The notes under the pieces were generated by a model, which was not told the DNA's origin, ran no database searches, and was given only the letters and a program-made list of their open reading frames with translations. Below are positions 1 to 5,353 of a stretch of DNA of 6,230 nt, piece after piece. Where the stretch lies: positions 1 to 6,230 of the forward strand of contig DMNK01000018.1 in NCBI GenBank assembly GCA_003453695.1, in the 5' to 3' direction. The DNA is from Acidimicrobiaceae bacterium. Lineage in GTDB: Bacteria > Actinomycetota > Acidimicrobiia > Acidimicrobiales > UBA8190. Numbering within the stretch: position 1 is the stretch's first letter; each line of letters begins with the position of its first letter. The position numbers were made by a program, and so were the translations under genes.

Positions 1-164
1 TGGGGAACGCGCCGTCGCACGAAGCCCCACCGCAAGACGTAGTCCCTCACCGTCGATGGAGGGACCCCCGTCAACGCAGCAGCACTCCGATAGCTCGCTC
101 CGGCGAGCACCGCCTCGACTGCCGCGTCGAGATCCGCCTGTGAACAGCGCCGCGTCATTCCCAT
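1..164 (-). CDS. Helix-turn-helix protein, probable transposase N-terminus (cut by window edge)
   Basis: This is an open reading frame of 54 codons that runs off the left edge, so only the N-terminus is visible. It begins ATG-GGA-ATG (164, alternative start 158), with a G-rich Shine-Dalgarno-like run about 6 nt upstream. The protein starts MGMTRRCSQADLDAAVEAVL and continues into a clear helix-turn-helix at about residues 24-46 (SYRSAAALTG, then VPPSTVRDYVLRWGF). It ends in an arginine-rich stretch (VRRRVP). This arrangement, a short basic start, a 'vlaGasYrsaA' helix and then a recognition helix, is typical of DNA-binding heads of insertion-sequence transposases such as the IS30 group; that assignment is from memory of the family. 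A phage or resolvase-type regulator is the alternative. The catalytic domain would lie outside the window. No insertion-sequence end can be fixed between 165 and 318. Confidence 0.55.
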   Translation of the reverse strand, partial: MGMTRRCSQADLDAAVEAVLAGASYRSAAALTGVPPSTVRDYVLRWGFVRRRVP

Positions 165-295
165 CTGACACCCCCAAATCAGGAGATGTCGCGGTCACCC
201 TTTGAGCCCAAGCTTCTCGCGATTCCAACCTTAACTCGCCTCGCTGACGGTCCCACTGATCCGAGCCAATTCGGCCAGATATGGGCGGGTCAAGC

Positions 296-308
296 GGTGC
301 CGGGCACC
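296..308. repeat. GGTGCC-G-GGCACC dyad, weak terminator or protein site
   Basis: This is a perfect 6-bp inverted repeat around one central base, 11 bases beyond the stop of the minus-strand secreted-protein gene. As RNA it could form only a 4-bp stem with a 5-nt loop and has no U-tract, so it would be a poor terminator. The same half-sites recur around a 2-nt centre at 1825-1838. Confidence 0.3.
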
Positions 309-318
309 CAGCCGGAAG

Positions 319-864
319 CTAGGTCATCGTGTAAGTGCCGAAGAAAGGTTGGTCGATCGAAGACCCAAACCTCGCGTAAACGATTCCTGTCACCGTCAGA
401 TCAAAATTATGAAGTCGCCCGTTTCCAGAGGCGTCGCTGCACGCAAGAGAAAGCACCGGTGAGTAATAGGTACCGGAACACGTCCCAACGAAAACCTTGC
501 TCCCGATAGCTTGTACATCGTACGTCACGCTCGCGATGGCGCTTGAGAGACACCCATGGAAGTTAGACGAGGGATAGCTAGACCAGGGACCCAGATCGAT
601 CGTTCCAAGAGCGCCGGTGTCCAGCGTTCCTTCTAGGGACATGGAGTTGCTGTAGTAATAGCAATAGCTCGGGCTCCCTTGGAAATAGCCGAGATCGCCG
701 AGCGCCGTTCCCGATCCGGTTGGCGTAGCAGAGGCAGGAGATGCAGTTGCGACGATGGTGAGACCCCAGCTCATGACCCCGAGCGCTGCGATTGCGGTTG
801 GAACCAGGGCTCGGCCAATGCGTGCGAGCTTTGCGCGGGTGCCGTCAAGGCAGAGTCGTGGCAT
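319..864 (-). CDS. Small secreted four-cysteine protein of unknown function
   Basis: This 181-residue protein is not one I recognise. The start at 864 is chosen because a strong GGAGGAGG ribosome site sits about 5 nt upstream; the frame stays open to 900 without such support. Residues 1-46 form an unusually long Sec signal peptide. It has a basic n-region with several Arg/Lys up to about residue 18, a hydrophobic core at about 20-40, and a signal-peptidase site at ASPASA before TPTG. The mature part (about 135 residues) is rich in Ser, Tyr, Gly and Thr, is poor in charge, and looks beta-rich. It has four cysteines (contexts SYCYYY, HGCLS, GTCSG, LACSD), which could make two disulfides. It has no membrane anchor, lipobox or LPxTG signal. 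The gene stands alone, with a probable transposase upstream of the window edge and a pseudogene on its other side. Its AT content looks somewhat higher than that of its neighbours, which fits acquisition by transfer. It could be a surface or exported structural protein; no enzymatic motif is visible. Confidence 0.72.
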   Translation of the reverse strand: MPRLCLDGTRAKLARIGRALVPTAIAALGVMSWGLTIVATASPASATPTGSGTALGDLGYFQGSPSYCYYYSNSMSLEGTLDTGALGTIDLGPWSSYPSSNFHGCLSSAIASVTYDVQAIGSKVFVGTCSGTYYSPVLSLACSDASGNGRLHNFDLTVTGIVYARFGSSIDQPFFGTYTMT

Positions 865-1145
865 TTCGTCCTCCTCCGTGCCCCCCGTAAGGGTCTCCAT
901 CGGCCAGGGAACCTCTAGCGAAGGTCATTTCTTGCGGCACTCTCTCGTCGTTGGTGCCGGGACCGGCAAGGCGTTCGGCCTGGAGGCCTGATCGCCGAGA
1001 CACGTCCGATGTGGTCCAGCTGGGCGGGCATCCTCGACGTACCGAACAAGGTCGCATCCCAAACCGGCCAACTGAGCGGGATCGCTCAAGGGGCCGGGTC
1101 ATCAGGATGGTCAGCCCGCTCCCCTCTCCGGGTAGTGGCTCAGTG
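865..1145. other. Intergenic stretch with no recognisable gene
   Basis: Both strands are formally open for long distances here because of high GC. None of the translations looks like a protein: they are rich in Arg, Ser and Pro, have no hydrophobic pattern, and lack a ribosome site. The minus-strand promoter of the secreted-protein gene should lie at about 865-960, but I cannot fix its -35 and -10 elements. Confidence 0.5.
1073..1088 (-). terminator. Weak stem-loop downstream of the AAA pseudogene
   Basis: TGAGCG and CGCTCA form a perfect 6-bp stem around a 4-nt loop, 58 bases past the ancestral stop of the minus-strand pseudogene. There is no U-tract. The position suits a transcription end, but chance is possible. 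Confidence 0.3.
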
Positions 1146-1560
1146 TCAGGTTGGCGGGGGGTCGAACAAGCCAGCTCGGCAGTATCGGGCGCCTGGAACA
1201 CGCGTAGCCACCTGTCGAAGTCCGCGCGCCAGATTGGATACCTATCCCAGGGTGGCTCCGAGTTCCGGGCCTCAATACGCAGCCAGAGTTCGTCGGCAGG
1301 CACGTCGAGGTAGTGCATCTCGACGCCGACACCAAGACCGCGAGCCACGGATCGCATCTCGTCTCGTTCGATTCGCGCCCAGAGCCCAAATCGAGGACGA
1401 CGCTCACGCCAAGGCGGAGGATTTCTTGGGCGAGCCGCCAGAGTTCACGTTCGACCTTCTCCCGGGTCGGCTCGTCCCAAGGGGTGGCACCGAGGGCCTA
1501 TCTCCCGGGGTACATCGTCCGCGAGGAACCACCCGCTGTTCTTCTACTGTGGCTGCGGAG
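1146..1560 (-). pseudogene. Decayed P-loop (AAA/zeta-like) ATPase or kinase, C-terminal two thirds
   Basis: Reading leftwards from about 1497, three frames join into one protein. The first begins ALGATPWDEPTREKVEREL and runs through a helical stretch to GVSVVLDLG (1497-1384). The second begins LWARIERDEMRSVARGLGVG and runs through HYLDVPADELWLRIEARN and DFDRWLRVFQAPDTAELA (1381-1169). The last is LFDPPPT and a TGA stop at 1148-1146. This order matches small AAA-family or 'predicted kinase' proteins, where hydrophobic beta-strands (SVVLD, VEMHYLDVP) alternate with helices and an 'EPPWD' loop precedes the C-terminal helix. The breaks are a 1-nt deletion at about 1381-1384, a second at about 1167-1169, and an in-frame TAG at 1500-1498. 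Upstream, only a faint LADD-like remnant at about 1520-1535 is visible, and there is no convincing GxxGxGK[ST] loop. The 5' limit is therefore approximate. The product could not bind ATP as it stands. Sequencing errors could explain the two indels, but not easily the lost N-terminus. Confidence 0.75.
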
Positions 1561-1741
1561 GCGCCCGGGTCTCACGGACTAAATTTGAGTCTCGCCTACT
1601 CCGACCGCACGGAAACGCGCGGAAGACCGCACGTATCGACCCCGCTCGACAAGTGCCGACCCCGGATACCTGGTCCCGGAGGTCGGGTACTCGAAGCTCC
1701 GGCACGCGATTTCAGGTCGGCCTGATCCCCATTGGCTGCTG

Positions 1742-1759
1742 CCCTGGCCTTTGCCAGGG
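1742..1759. terminator. Strong 7-bp stem-loop, terminator or leader structure
   Basis: CCCTGGC, a CTTT loop and GCCAGGG form a perfect GC-rich hairpin, followed at once by a second self-complementary GC block (1761-1774). No T-run follows on either strand. It lies 103 bases before the hydrolase start, so it may insulate that gene from upstream transcription or form part of its leader. Confidence 0.4.
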
Positions 1760-1811
1760 AGCCCCGGGCCCGGCAAAGTAGGGCGGCTTCGGCCGTGACG
1801 TGACAGCATCA

Positions 1812-1838
1812 AGAGGAATCCTCTGGTGCCTCGGCACC
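1812..1838. promoter_or_regulatory. Two abutting perfect dyads upstream of the hydrolase, candidate operator
   Basis: The first dyad is AGAGGA-A-TCCTCT (1812-1824). The second, GGTGCC-TC-GGCACC (1825-1838), follows with no gap. Together they end 11 bases before the GGAGG ribosome site of the hydrolase (1850-1854). Such positions are typical of repressor operators or of structures that mask translation. No regulator gene is encoded next to it. Confidence 0.4.
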
Positions 1839-1861
1839 CGAAGAACAACGGAGGGCGGCCC

Positions 1862-2665
1862 ATGTCGGAGGTCGAGGCAAACGGTGTTCGATTTCACTAC
1901 GAGATTGCCGGAGACGGCCCTCCATTGGTCTTCGTGCACGGCATGTGCGGCAGGGGCGCCGTTTGGAACGAGCAGGTGGCACGGCTATCGGACCACTTCA
2001 CGTGTGTTACCTACGATCGGCGGGGTCATGGGTCGAGCACCGATGGTACCGATACGCATAGTGTGCCGCTTCACGGAGACGACTTCGCCGCTCTGGTGAA
2101 GGCCCTCGGGCTGTCGCCGGTCATCTACGTGGGTTCAAGTGGCGGAGCGCGGATCGGTGTGGACGTGGTCCTGCGCTACCCCGAACTCCTCGCAGGGGCG
2201 GTGCTTTCAGAGCCGCCGATCTTCTCCCTCTGCCCTGAGGACGCGAAGGTGTTCATGGGCAAGGTCGTTCCCCAGGTTCAGCCCCGCTTGGACGCTGGCG
2301 ATCTGCCTGGGGCGGTGGATGCCTTCTTCGGGGTCGTGTGCCCCGGACTCTGGCGCGTTCTCGACGACAACGCCAAGGAGCCCTACCGCCAGAGCGGACC
2401 CATGCTGATAGCCGACCTCGGGCAGCCGCCTTTCCTGGTGACTCTCGACGACCTTGCCGAGGTGCGTCTTCCAATCCTGGCAATAGCTGGACTGGACAGC
2501 GATCCCTTCCTGCAGGGCACGCCCAGGGTCATTGCCTCCGCCGTGCCATCCGCCGAGCTTGTCGAGTTCGCTGACTGCGGGCATGTGACCTACGCGGAGC
2601 AGCCTGACGCCTTCGCCGATGCCGTCAGGACCTGCGCTGAACGCGTGTTTCGGTCGCCGGCATAG
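1862..2665 (+). CDS. Alpha/beta-hydrolase fold protein
   Basis: This is a 267-residue hydrolase of normal length for the MenH/BioH/haloperoxidase-like group. The ATG at 1862 is chosen because GGAGG (1850-1854) lies 7 nt upstream; a GTG at 1826 would add 12 residues but has no ribosome site and lies inside a dyad. The oxyanion region is VFVHGMCG (His26-Gly27). The nucleophile elbow is YVGSSGG, with Ser93 as the GxSxG serine. The acid is probably Asp212 or Asp214 in AGLDSDPF, and the base is His241 in ADCGHVTYAEQPDAF. The triad is thus complete, with a lid-like segment at about residues 115-200. It has no signal peptide, so it is cytoplasmic. The substrate (ester, amide, lactone or C-C bond) cannot be read from the sequence. 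The gene appears monocistronic: 154 bases, including a likely promoter, separate it from the next plus-strand gene. The fold is nearly certain, the reaction unknown. Confidence 0.93.
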   Translation: MSEVEANGVRFHYEIAGDGPPLVFVHGMCGRGAVWNEQVARLSDHFTCVTYDRRGHGSSTDGTDTHSVPLHGDDFAALVKALGLSPVIYVGSSGGARIGVDVVLRYPELLAGAVLSEPPIFSLCPEDAKVFMGKVVPQVQPRLDAGDLPGAVDAFFGVVCPGLWRVLDDNAKEPYRQSGPMLIADLGQPPFLVTLDDLAEVRLPILAIAGLDSDPFLQGTPRVIASAVPSAELVEFADCGHVTYAEQPDAFADAVRTCAERVFRSPA

Positions 2666-2744
2666 ATCGATCGCACAGTGCCGATCCCTCGCACCCACCA
2701 GGAAGGCCACCTGCTCAGGATCGCGCTAGGACCGCGTTACCCGT

Positions 2745-2758
2745 TCGCCTTCAGGCGA
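2745..2758. terminator. Small stem-loop after the hydrolase
   Basis: TCGCC-TTCA-GGCGA makes a 5-bp stem, 80 bases past the hydrolase stop and just before the candidate promoter of the next gene. It is short and lacks a T-run, so it is a weak candidate. Confidence 0.25.
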
Positions 2759-2760
2759 TG

Positions 2761-2790
2761 TTGAATCCATTACCTTCACGGACGTAGGCT
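2761..2790 (+). promoter_or_regulatory. Candidate sigma-70-type promoter for the 98-residue protein
   Basis: TTGAAT (2761-2766) and TAGGCT (2785-2790) are separated by 18 bases. They match the TTGNNN / TANNNT pattern of housekeeping promoters in high-GC bacteria. The -10 lies 29 bases before the ATG at 2820, leaving a leader of about 20 bases containing the ribosome site. This is pattern matching only. Confidence 0.35.
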
Positions 2791-2819
2791 GCCACGGAGC
2801 ACGATCAAAGGAGATAGTC

Positions 2820-3116
2820 ATGGCGATCGTCGCGGTCTTTCAAGGGCCCACTCTCACCCAGGATCAGTACGAGGCGTCCGTTAAGCAGCTCACCGGAGGC
2901 AAGAGGAGCCGAATGGAGGCAGCATCCGATTGGCCCGTCACCGGCCTGCTGGTTCATGTGGCAGGCGAAGGTCCTAATGGATTCCGCGTCGTTGACGTGT
3001 GGGAGTCCGAGGAGTCCTTTCAGAGCTTTGGCGATGCGCTGATGCCGATTTTGAAGGAGCTAGGCATCGACGTGCAGCCAGAGGTATACCCGGCGCACGC
3101 GGTCGTTACGACTTGA
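2820..3116 (+). CDS. Small dimeric alpha-beta barrel-like protein
   Basis: This is a 98-residue cytoplasmic protein. AAGGAG (2808-2813) lies 6 nt before the ATG, an excellent start. The order of elements is beta (MAIVAVFQG), an alpha helix (LTQDQYEASVKQL), beta (VTGLLVHVAGEG), beta (GFRVVDVWES), an alpha helix (EESFQSFGDALMPILKEL), and a final beta near VQPEVYPAHAVVT. This is the ferredoxin-like layout of antibiotic-biosynthesis-monooxygenase-like (ABM, dimeric alpha-beta barrel) proteins, where 'vvdvWeSeEsfqsF' is a familiar signature of uncharacterised members. Such proteins form dimers. Some act as cofactor-free oxygenases or heme-degrading enzymes, but many have no known activity, and no catalytic residue can be named here. 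The gene has its own likely promoter and lies 154 bases after the hydrolase, so a shared pathway is possible but not shown. Confidence 0.85.
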   Translation: MAIVAVFQGPTLTQDQYEASVKQLTGGKRSRMEAASDWPVTGLLVHVAGEGPNGFRVVDVWESEESFQSFGDALMPILKELGIDVQPEVYPAHAVVTT

Positions 3117-3285
3117 CGCGGTTCAAGACCAGCGATCTCCGTCTCCGATAGGGGCCAAGCTGCCCGGTATTGGCGCCAGGGGGCATAGCATCGGGCAGGG
3201 CGAGAAGAGCCGTGGCCGCGCACGCGGGCAGGGAGCCCAGCCATCCGGGATCACGCAGCCTGAGCCTTAGGGGGCGACTCCGGCC

Positions 3286-3309
3286 CTCCTGGCCTGGTCG
3301 GGCCAGGAG
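3286..3309. terminator. Strong 9-bp hairpin between convergent genes
   Basis: CTCCTGGCC and GGCCAGGAG pair perfectly around the loop TGGTCG. The hairpin lies 12 bases past the ancestral stop of the minus-strand pseudogene (3321) and 169 bases past the plus-strand 98-residue gene. It therefore most likely served as the terminator of the now broken gene, possibly in both directions. There is no clear T-run on either side. Confidence 0.5.
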
Positions 3310-3320
3310 TATGCGCTATC

Positions 3321-4102
3321 TCACCGGTTCGCGAAACAATCTTCGTGTCCGATGCACGAGGACGGGCTCGCGTGCCAACACATGTTACAAACGGCGTCTC
3401 CCCGCGACAACGTATGGGGGCGCTCATAGTGGGTGCCGGGTTCTGCTCCTCCTCCAGCGAGGATGTCGGCGGCGGCCCAGTCGTAGAGACACCACGAACG
3501 ATAGAAGGCTTCAACCCCCCGTCGTCACCGTGTCACTCAACGTAACGCTGGATGAATCCCAAGAGCGCGCAATAGGTCCACTGAGCGTTGAACCTCCCCG
3601 GGTCAGCCCAAAGCCACCTCGTAGCCAGGACGCCCTGGGGCACTGAAAGGAAACCACATCAGCCATCTGAGTACCCGCTCCATCCGAGCTGAGGGTCGTG
3701 GGTCGTAAGACGAGCGATCGAAAGTGGGAAACCGAGCATCTTCTCTTAGAGCGTCCATCCAACGTCGGAACACAGTTCCCTTGCGTACGTTCCTTCGAGT
3801 CCGAGCCCGAGCAAGGTCTGATACGAAGCGATGGTAATCGCCGCCAGAAACACGTTGTTCCGGTTCCCGATTGTGGGGACCGAACTGAGGTCCTCCTCAG
3901 CCAGGATCTCAGGTATTCGCGTCCACACGTCGTGGAGGAGCCTCTCCACATCGGCGGCGAGAAAGCGTCTGACCTCGGCGCCTGATGGACTCATTCGACG
4001 CCCTTGGAGGGCTTGGCGCGCAGCCCGGCGCACGAGCGGTCGATACAGCCGCACAAGCACGGCGACCAACCCGTTGCCATGACCCAATGAATCAAGATCC
4101 AT
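3321..4102 (-). pseudogene. Decayed L-2-amino-thiazoline-4-carboxylate hydrolase-like gene
   Basis: The gene begins at ATG 4102, with GGAG 7 nt upstream, and reads MDLDSLGHGNG for 118 codons to NRNNVFLAAITIASYQTLL and LCSDVGWTL. There it hits TAA (3748-3746) where a Tyr codon is expected. The same frame continues EKMLGFPLSIARLTTHDPQ. A 1-nt deletion (about 3687-3689) leads to RMERVLRWLMWFPFSAPGR and PGYEVA. A 1-nt insertion in a T-run (3610-3612 on plus) leads to WADPGRFNAQWTYC and LGFIQRYVE. A TGA follows (3535-3533), then HGDDGG, a 1-nt loss in a 6-G run (3515-3520), and finally VEAFYRSWCLYDWAAADIL, YERPHTLSRGDAVCDM and CWH, with a stop at 3323-3321. The 'YxxxLxxxG, DVGWxlY, FPFxxPGxPGYev, WC-YD, TLxxGdxvCDmxw' order matches ATC hydrolase-like proteins (PF14196 type, from memory). 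The rebuilt length is about 260 residues. Five lesions make function very unlikely; only the 118-residue N-terminus could be translated. Confidence 0.8.
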
Positions 4103-4246
4103 GGGCGTTCTCCGGCTATCGGGTCTCAGATCTGGATCACCATCGCGCACTCAAACCATGCGCCGGAGCTAGAGGAAAAGGTCCCGGCTGGACATATTCG
4201 GCCCTCGAAGCGCCGACCTTCGCGCCAGATTTGGGCGATTCCGTGG

Positions 4247-4259
4247 GGGCGAGCCGCCC
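4247..4259 (-). terminator. Short stem-loop at the cyclase stop codon
   Basis: GGGCG-AGC-CGCCC forms a 5-bp stem touching the TAG of the cyclase gene, where transcription of that minus-strand gene would end. It has no T-run and a tight 3-nt loop, so it is a weak candidate. Confidence 0.25.
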
Positions 4260-4918
4260 TACCGCCCCTTGTGGTAGCGGCCGGGAGCCTCAGCGAAGCT
4301 TCGGACACAGGCGAGACTGCAGAACCAGTAGTCGACACCTTGGTGGCGCAGCCTCCCAGCGGCACCGTCTCGGGCCACGTGCATTCGACACACCGGATCG
4401 ACGGCCATCCCGGCAGCGGCGGGCAACACCCCGAGGTCGAACAAGGTCACTGGAGCCGAGAGGTTGTGAAGGTCGAATGCCCCCAGCTCCACAACGTTCA
4501 ATCGCACGGCGCGGGCCACGTCGGCGACACTGGCTGTGCCGAGCGCCTGGCCCCCGTGTGCCTGAGCAGCGACCCGAGAGGCCAGATTGACGCTGGCACC
4601 GAAGTAGTCGCCGCCGCGCCCTATGGCCGATCCGTGGTGCAGCCCCGCCCGAGGCAGCGGCAGCCCCTCTTCGGAAGCGCAGGACTCGAAGAGGAGCCTC
4701 GTCGTCTGGAGGGCGGTCTCGGGAGCGTCAAAGGCCATCATCACTGCATCGCCGATGGTCTTGACGAGTCGCCCCCCTGATCCCAGTGCGGCGCGGGCCT
4801 TGTCCTCGAAGCGTCCCAGGAGATCGACGGCCTCCTCGTCGCCGTGCGCTTCGGTAAGGGCGCTGAAGCCAGCCAGATCGACGAAGCAGAAGGTCAGCTC
4901 GACACCCTCGGCGCTCAT
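4259..4918 (-). CDS. Class III adenylate/guanylate cyclase fused to a C-terminal YHS domain
   Basis: This is a 219-residue soluble protein. Residues 6-165 form a class III cyclase domain, predicted to make cAMP (or cGMP) as a dimer. The metal aspartates are Asp14 (FVDLAGFSALTE) and Asp57 (KTIGDAVMMAF). The purine-selecting pair is Lys53 and Asp104 (GGDYFG), a Lys/Asp pair that in characterised cyclases favours ATP. The transition-state residues are Asn111 and Arg115 (ASVNLASRV). All six positions are present, so activity is likely. Residues 172-216 form a YHS domain: DPVCRM (Cys177), GVDYWFCSLAC (Cys200, Cys204), then SFAEAPGRY. YHS modules occur in copper and other heavy-metal proteins and may bind metal through these cysteines. 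There is no membrane segment or signal peptide. The start at 4918 has only a weak ribosome site. A divergent SHOCT gene shares its upstream region. A metal- or redox-modulated cyclase is an inference; the domain calls are firm. Confidence 0.92.
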   Translation of the reverse strand: MSAEGVELTFCFVDLAGFSALTEAHGDEEAVDLLGRFEDKARAALGSGGRLVKTIGDAVMMAFDAPETALQTTRLLFESCASEEGLPLPRAGLHHGSAIGRGGDYFGASVNLASRVAAQAHGGQALGTASVADVARAVRLNVVELGAFDLHNLSAPVTLFDLGVLPAAAGMAVDPVCRMHVARDGAAGRLRHQGVDYWFCSLACVRSFAEAPGRYHKGR

Positions 4919-4934
4919 GGGGAAGACCCTAGGC

Positions 4935-4978
4935 CCCTGGTCACCTCGTCCACCGAGGCGACCAGGGCACCGGTGACC
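4935..4978. promoter_or_regulatory. Extended stem-loop with competing pairing in the divergent promoter region
   Basis: CCCTGGTC-A-CCTCG (4935-4948) pairs with CGAGG-C-GACCAGGG (4954-4967) around the loop TCCAC. This gives 13 base pairs interrupted by one A/C mismatch. GGTCACC (4939-4945), inside the left arm, is also exactly complementary to GGTGACC (4972-4978), so two exclusive structures are possible. The element sits 17 bases upstream of the cyclase ATG, within its likely leader, and about 100 bases before the SHOCT gene. Further CTGGTC copies occur at 4986-4991 and 4997-5002. It may be an operator for a dimeric regulator or a leader RNA switch. Confidence 0.45.
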
Positions 4979-5075
4979 TTCGGCACTGGTCTCTACCTGG
5001 TCCGGGGTCCAAGGTGAAGGTGGCTGGATCTGAACGATCGCGCAACGTCGGAGCCAGAAGGGAGGTGAGTTGGCC

Positions 5076-5348
5076 GTGATGTACTACTGGGGTAACGGCG
5101 GCGGCGTCGAGTGGTGGGGCTGGTTGCTCATGGCCTTGGGCATGGTCGTGTTCTGGGGTCTTGTCGTATGGTTGATCGTGAGCCTGGTGAGATGGGGACT
5201 TCCAGATCGATCCCCCTCACGGTTTTCCAGCGACGAGTCACCCGAGGCCGTTCTGAAGCGCCGCTTTGCGGTCGGGGAGATCGACGAGGACGAGTACTCC
5301 CGCCGCCTCGACGTTCTCCGCGGCCGGGAGCGAGTAGGAACTCACTGA
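5076..5348 (+). CDS. Single-pass membrane protein with C-terminal SHOCT domain
   Basis: This protein has 90 residues from GTG 5076. Alternatives are TTG 5070 and ATG 5079; a strong AGGGAGGTGA (5059-5068) serves any of them, and MMYYWGNGGG is the usual type of start in such proteins. One transmembrane helix spans about residues 13-39, rich in Trp, Val and Leu (WWGWLLMALGMVVFWGLVV and on to LVRW). A polar linker follows. The C-terminal SHOCT motif (short C-terminal domain) is at about residues 55-83: SPEAVLKRRFAVGEIDEDEY and then SRRLDVLRG. SHOCT tails occur on many small bacterial membrane proteins and are thought to promote oligomerisation; no enzyme activity is known. Small proteins of this type often lie next to heavy-metal transport or resistance genes, which would agree with the YHS domain on the divergent cyclase, though no transporter is present here. 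A hairpin follows the stop by 5 bases. Confidence 0.88.
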   Translation: MMYYWGNGGGVEWWGWLLMALGMVVFWGLVVWLIVSLVRWGLPDRSPSRFSSDESPEAVLKRRFAVGEIDEDEYSRRLDVLRGRERVGTH

Positions 5349-5353
5349 CACTT

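Larger units (their letters stand above)
1561..1861. other. Non-coding stretch, possibly eroded 5' part of the pseudogene plus hydrolase leader
   Basis: I see no gene here. A kinase P-loop would be expected at about 1570-1650 on the minus strand, but only a weak GVGETQ resemblance exists, in the wrong reading context. The right half holds a stem-loop (1742-1759) and two abutting dyads (1812-1838) just before the hydrolase ribosome site. Confidence 0.45.

Noticed and set aside
165..260. An insertion-sequence terminal inverted repeat next to the probable transposase
   Set aside because: The right position for an IS end is here, but the other end is outside the window and no target-site duplication can be compared, so no boundary can be supported.
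845..1357. A single 170-codon minus-strand gene
   Set aside because: Only its first part (1357-1169) is family-like. Past the 1-nt deletion the translation becomes random, whereas the neighbouring frame gives the natural LFDPPPT ending. It is one segment of the pseudogene.
1579..1650. A degenerate P-loop (GVGETQ) for the AAA-like pseudogene
   Set aside because: The Lys is replaced, the frame runs into a stop at once, and the resemblance is too short to separate from chance.
1009..1725. A 238-codon open frame on the plus strand
   Set aside because: It lies opposite the AAA-like pseudogene, is rich in Arg, Pro, Gly and Ser with no hydrophobic pattern, and lacks a ribosome site. High GC keeps the frame open, and the minus strand carries the recognisable protein.
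3251..3951. Two minus-strand open frames at 3251-3514 and 3511-3951 as separate genes
   Set aside because: They read the pseudogene in wrong frames. Family motifs appear only when frames are switched at the lesion sites, and neither frame carries them throughout.
4271..4976. Plus-strand open frames opposite the cyclase
   Set aside because: They are antisense shadows of a gene whose catalytic residues are all in place on the minus strand.
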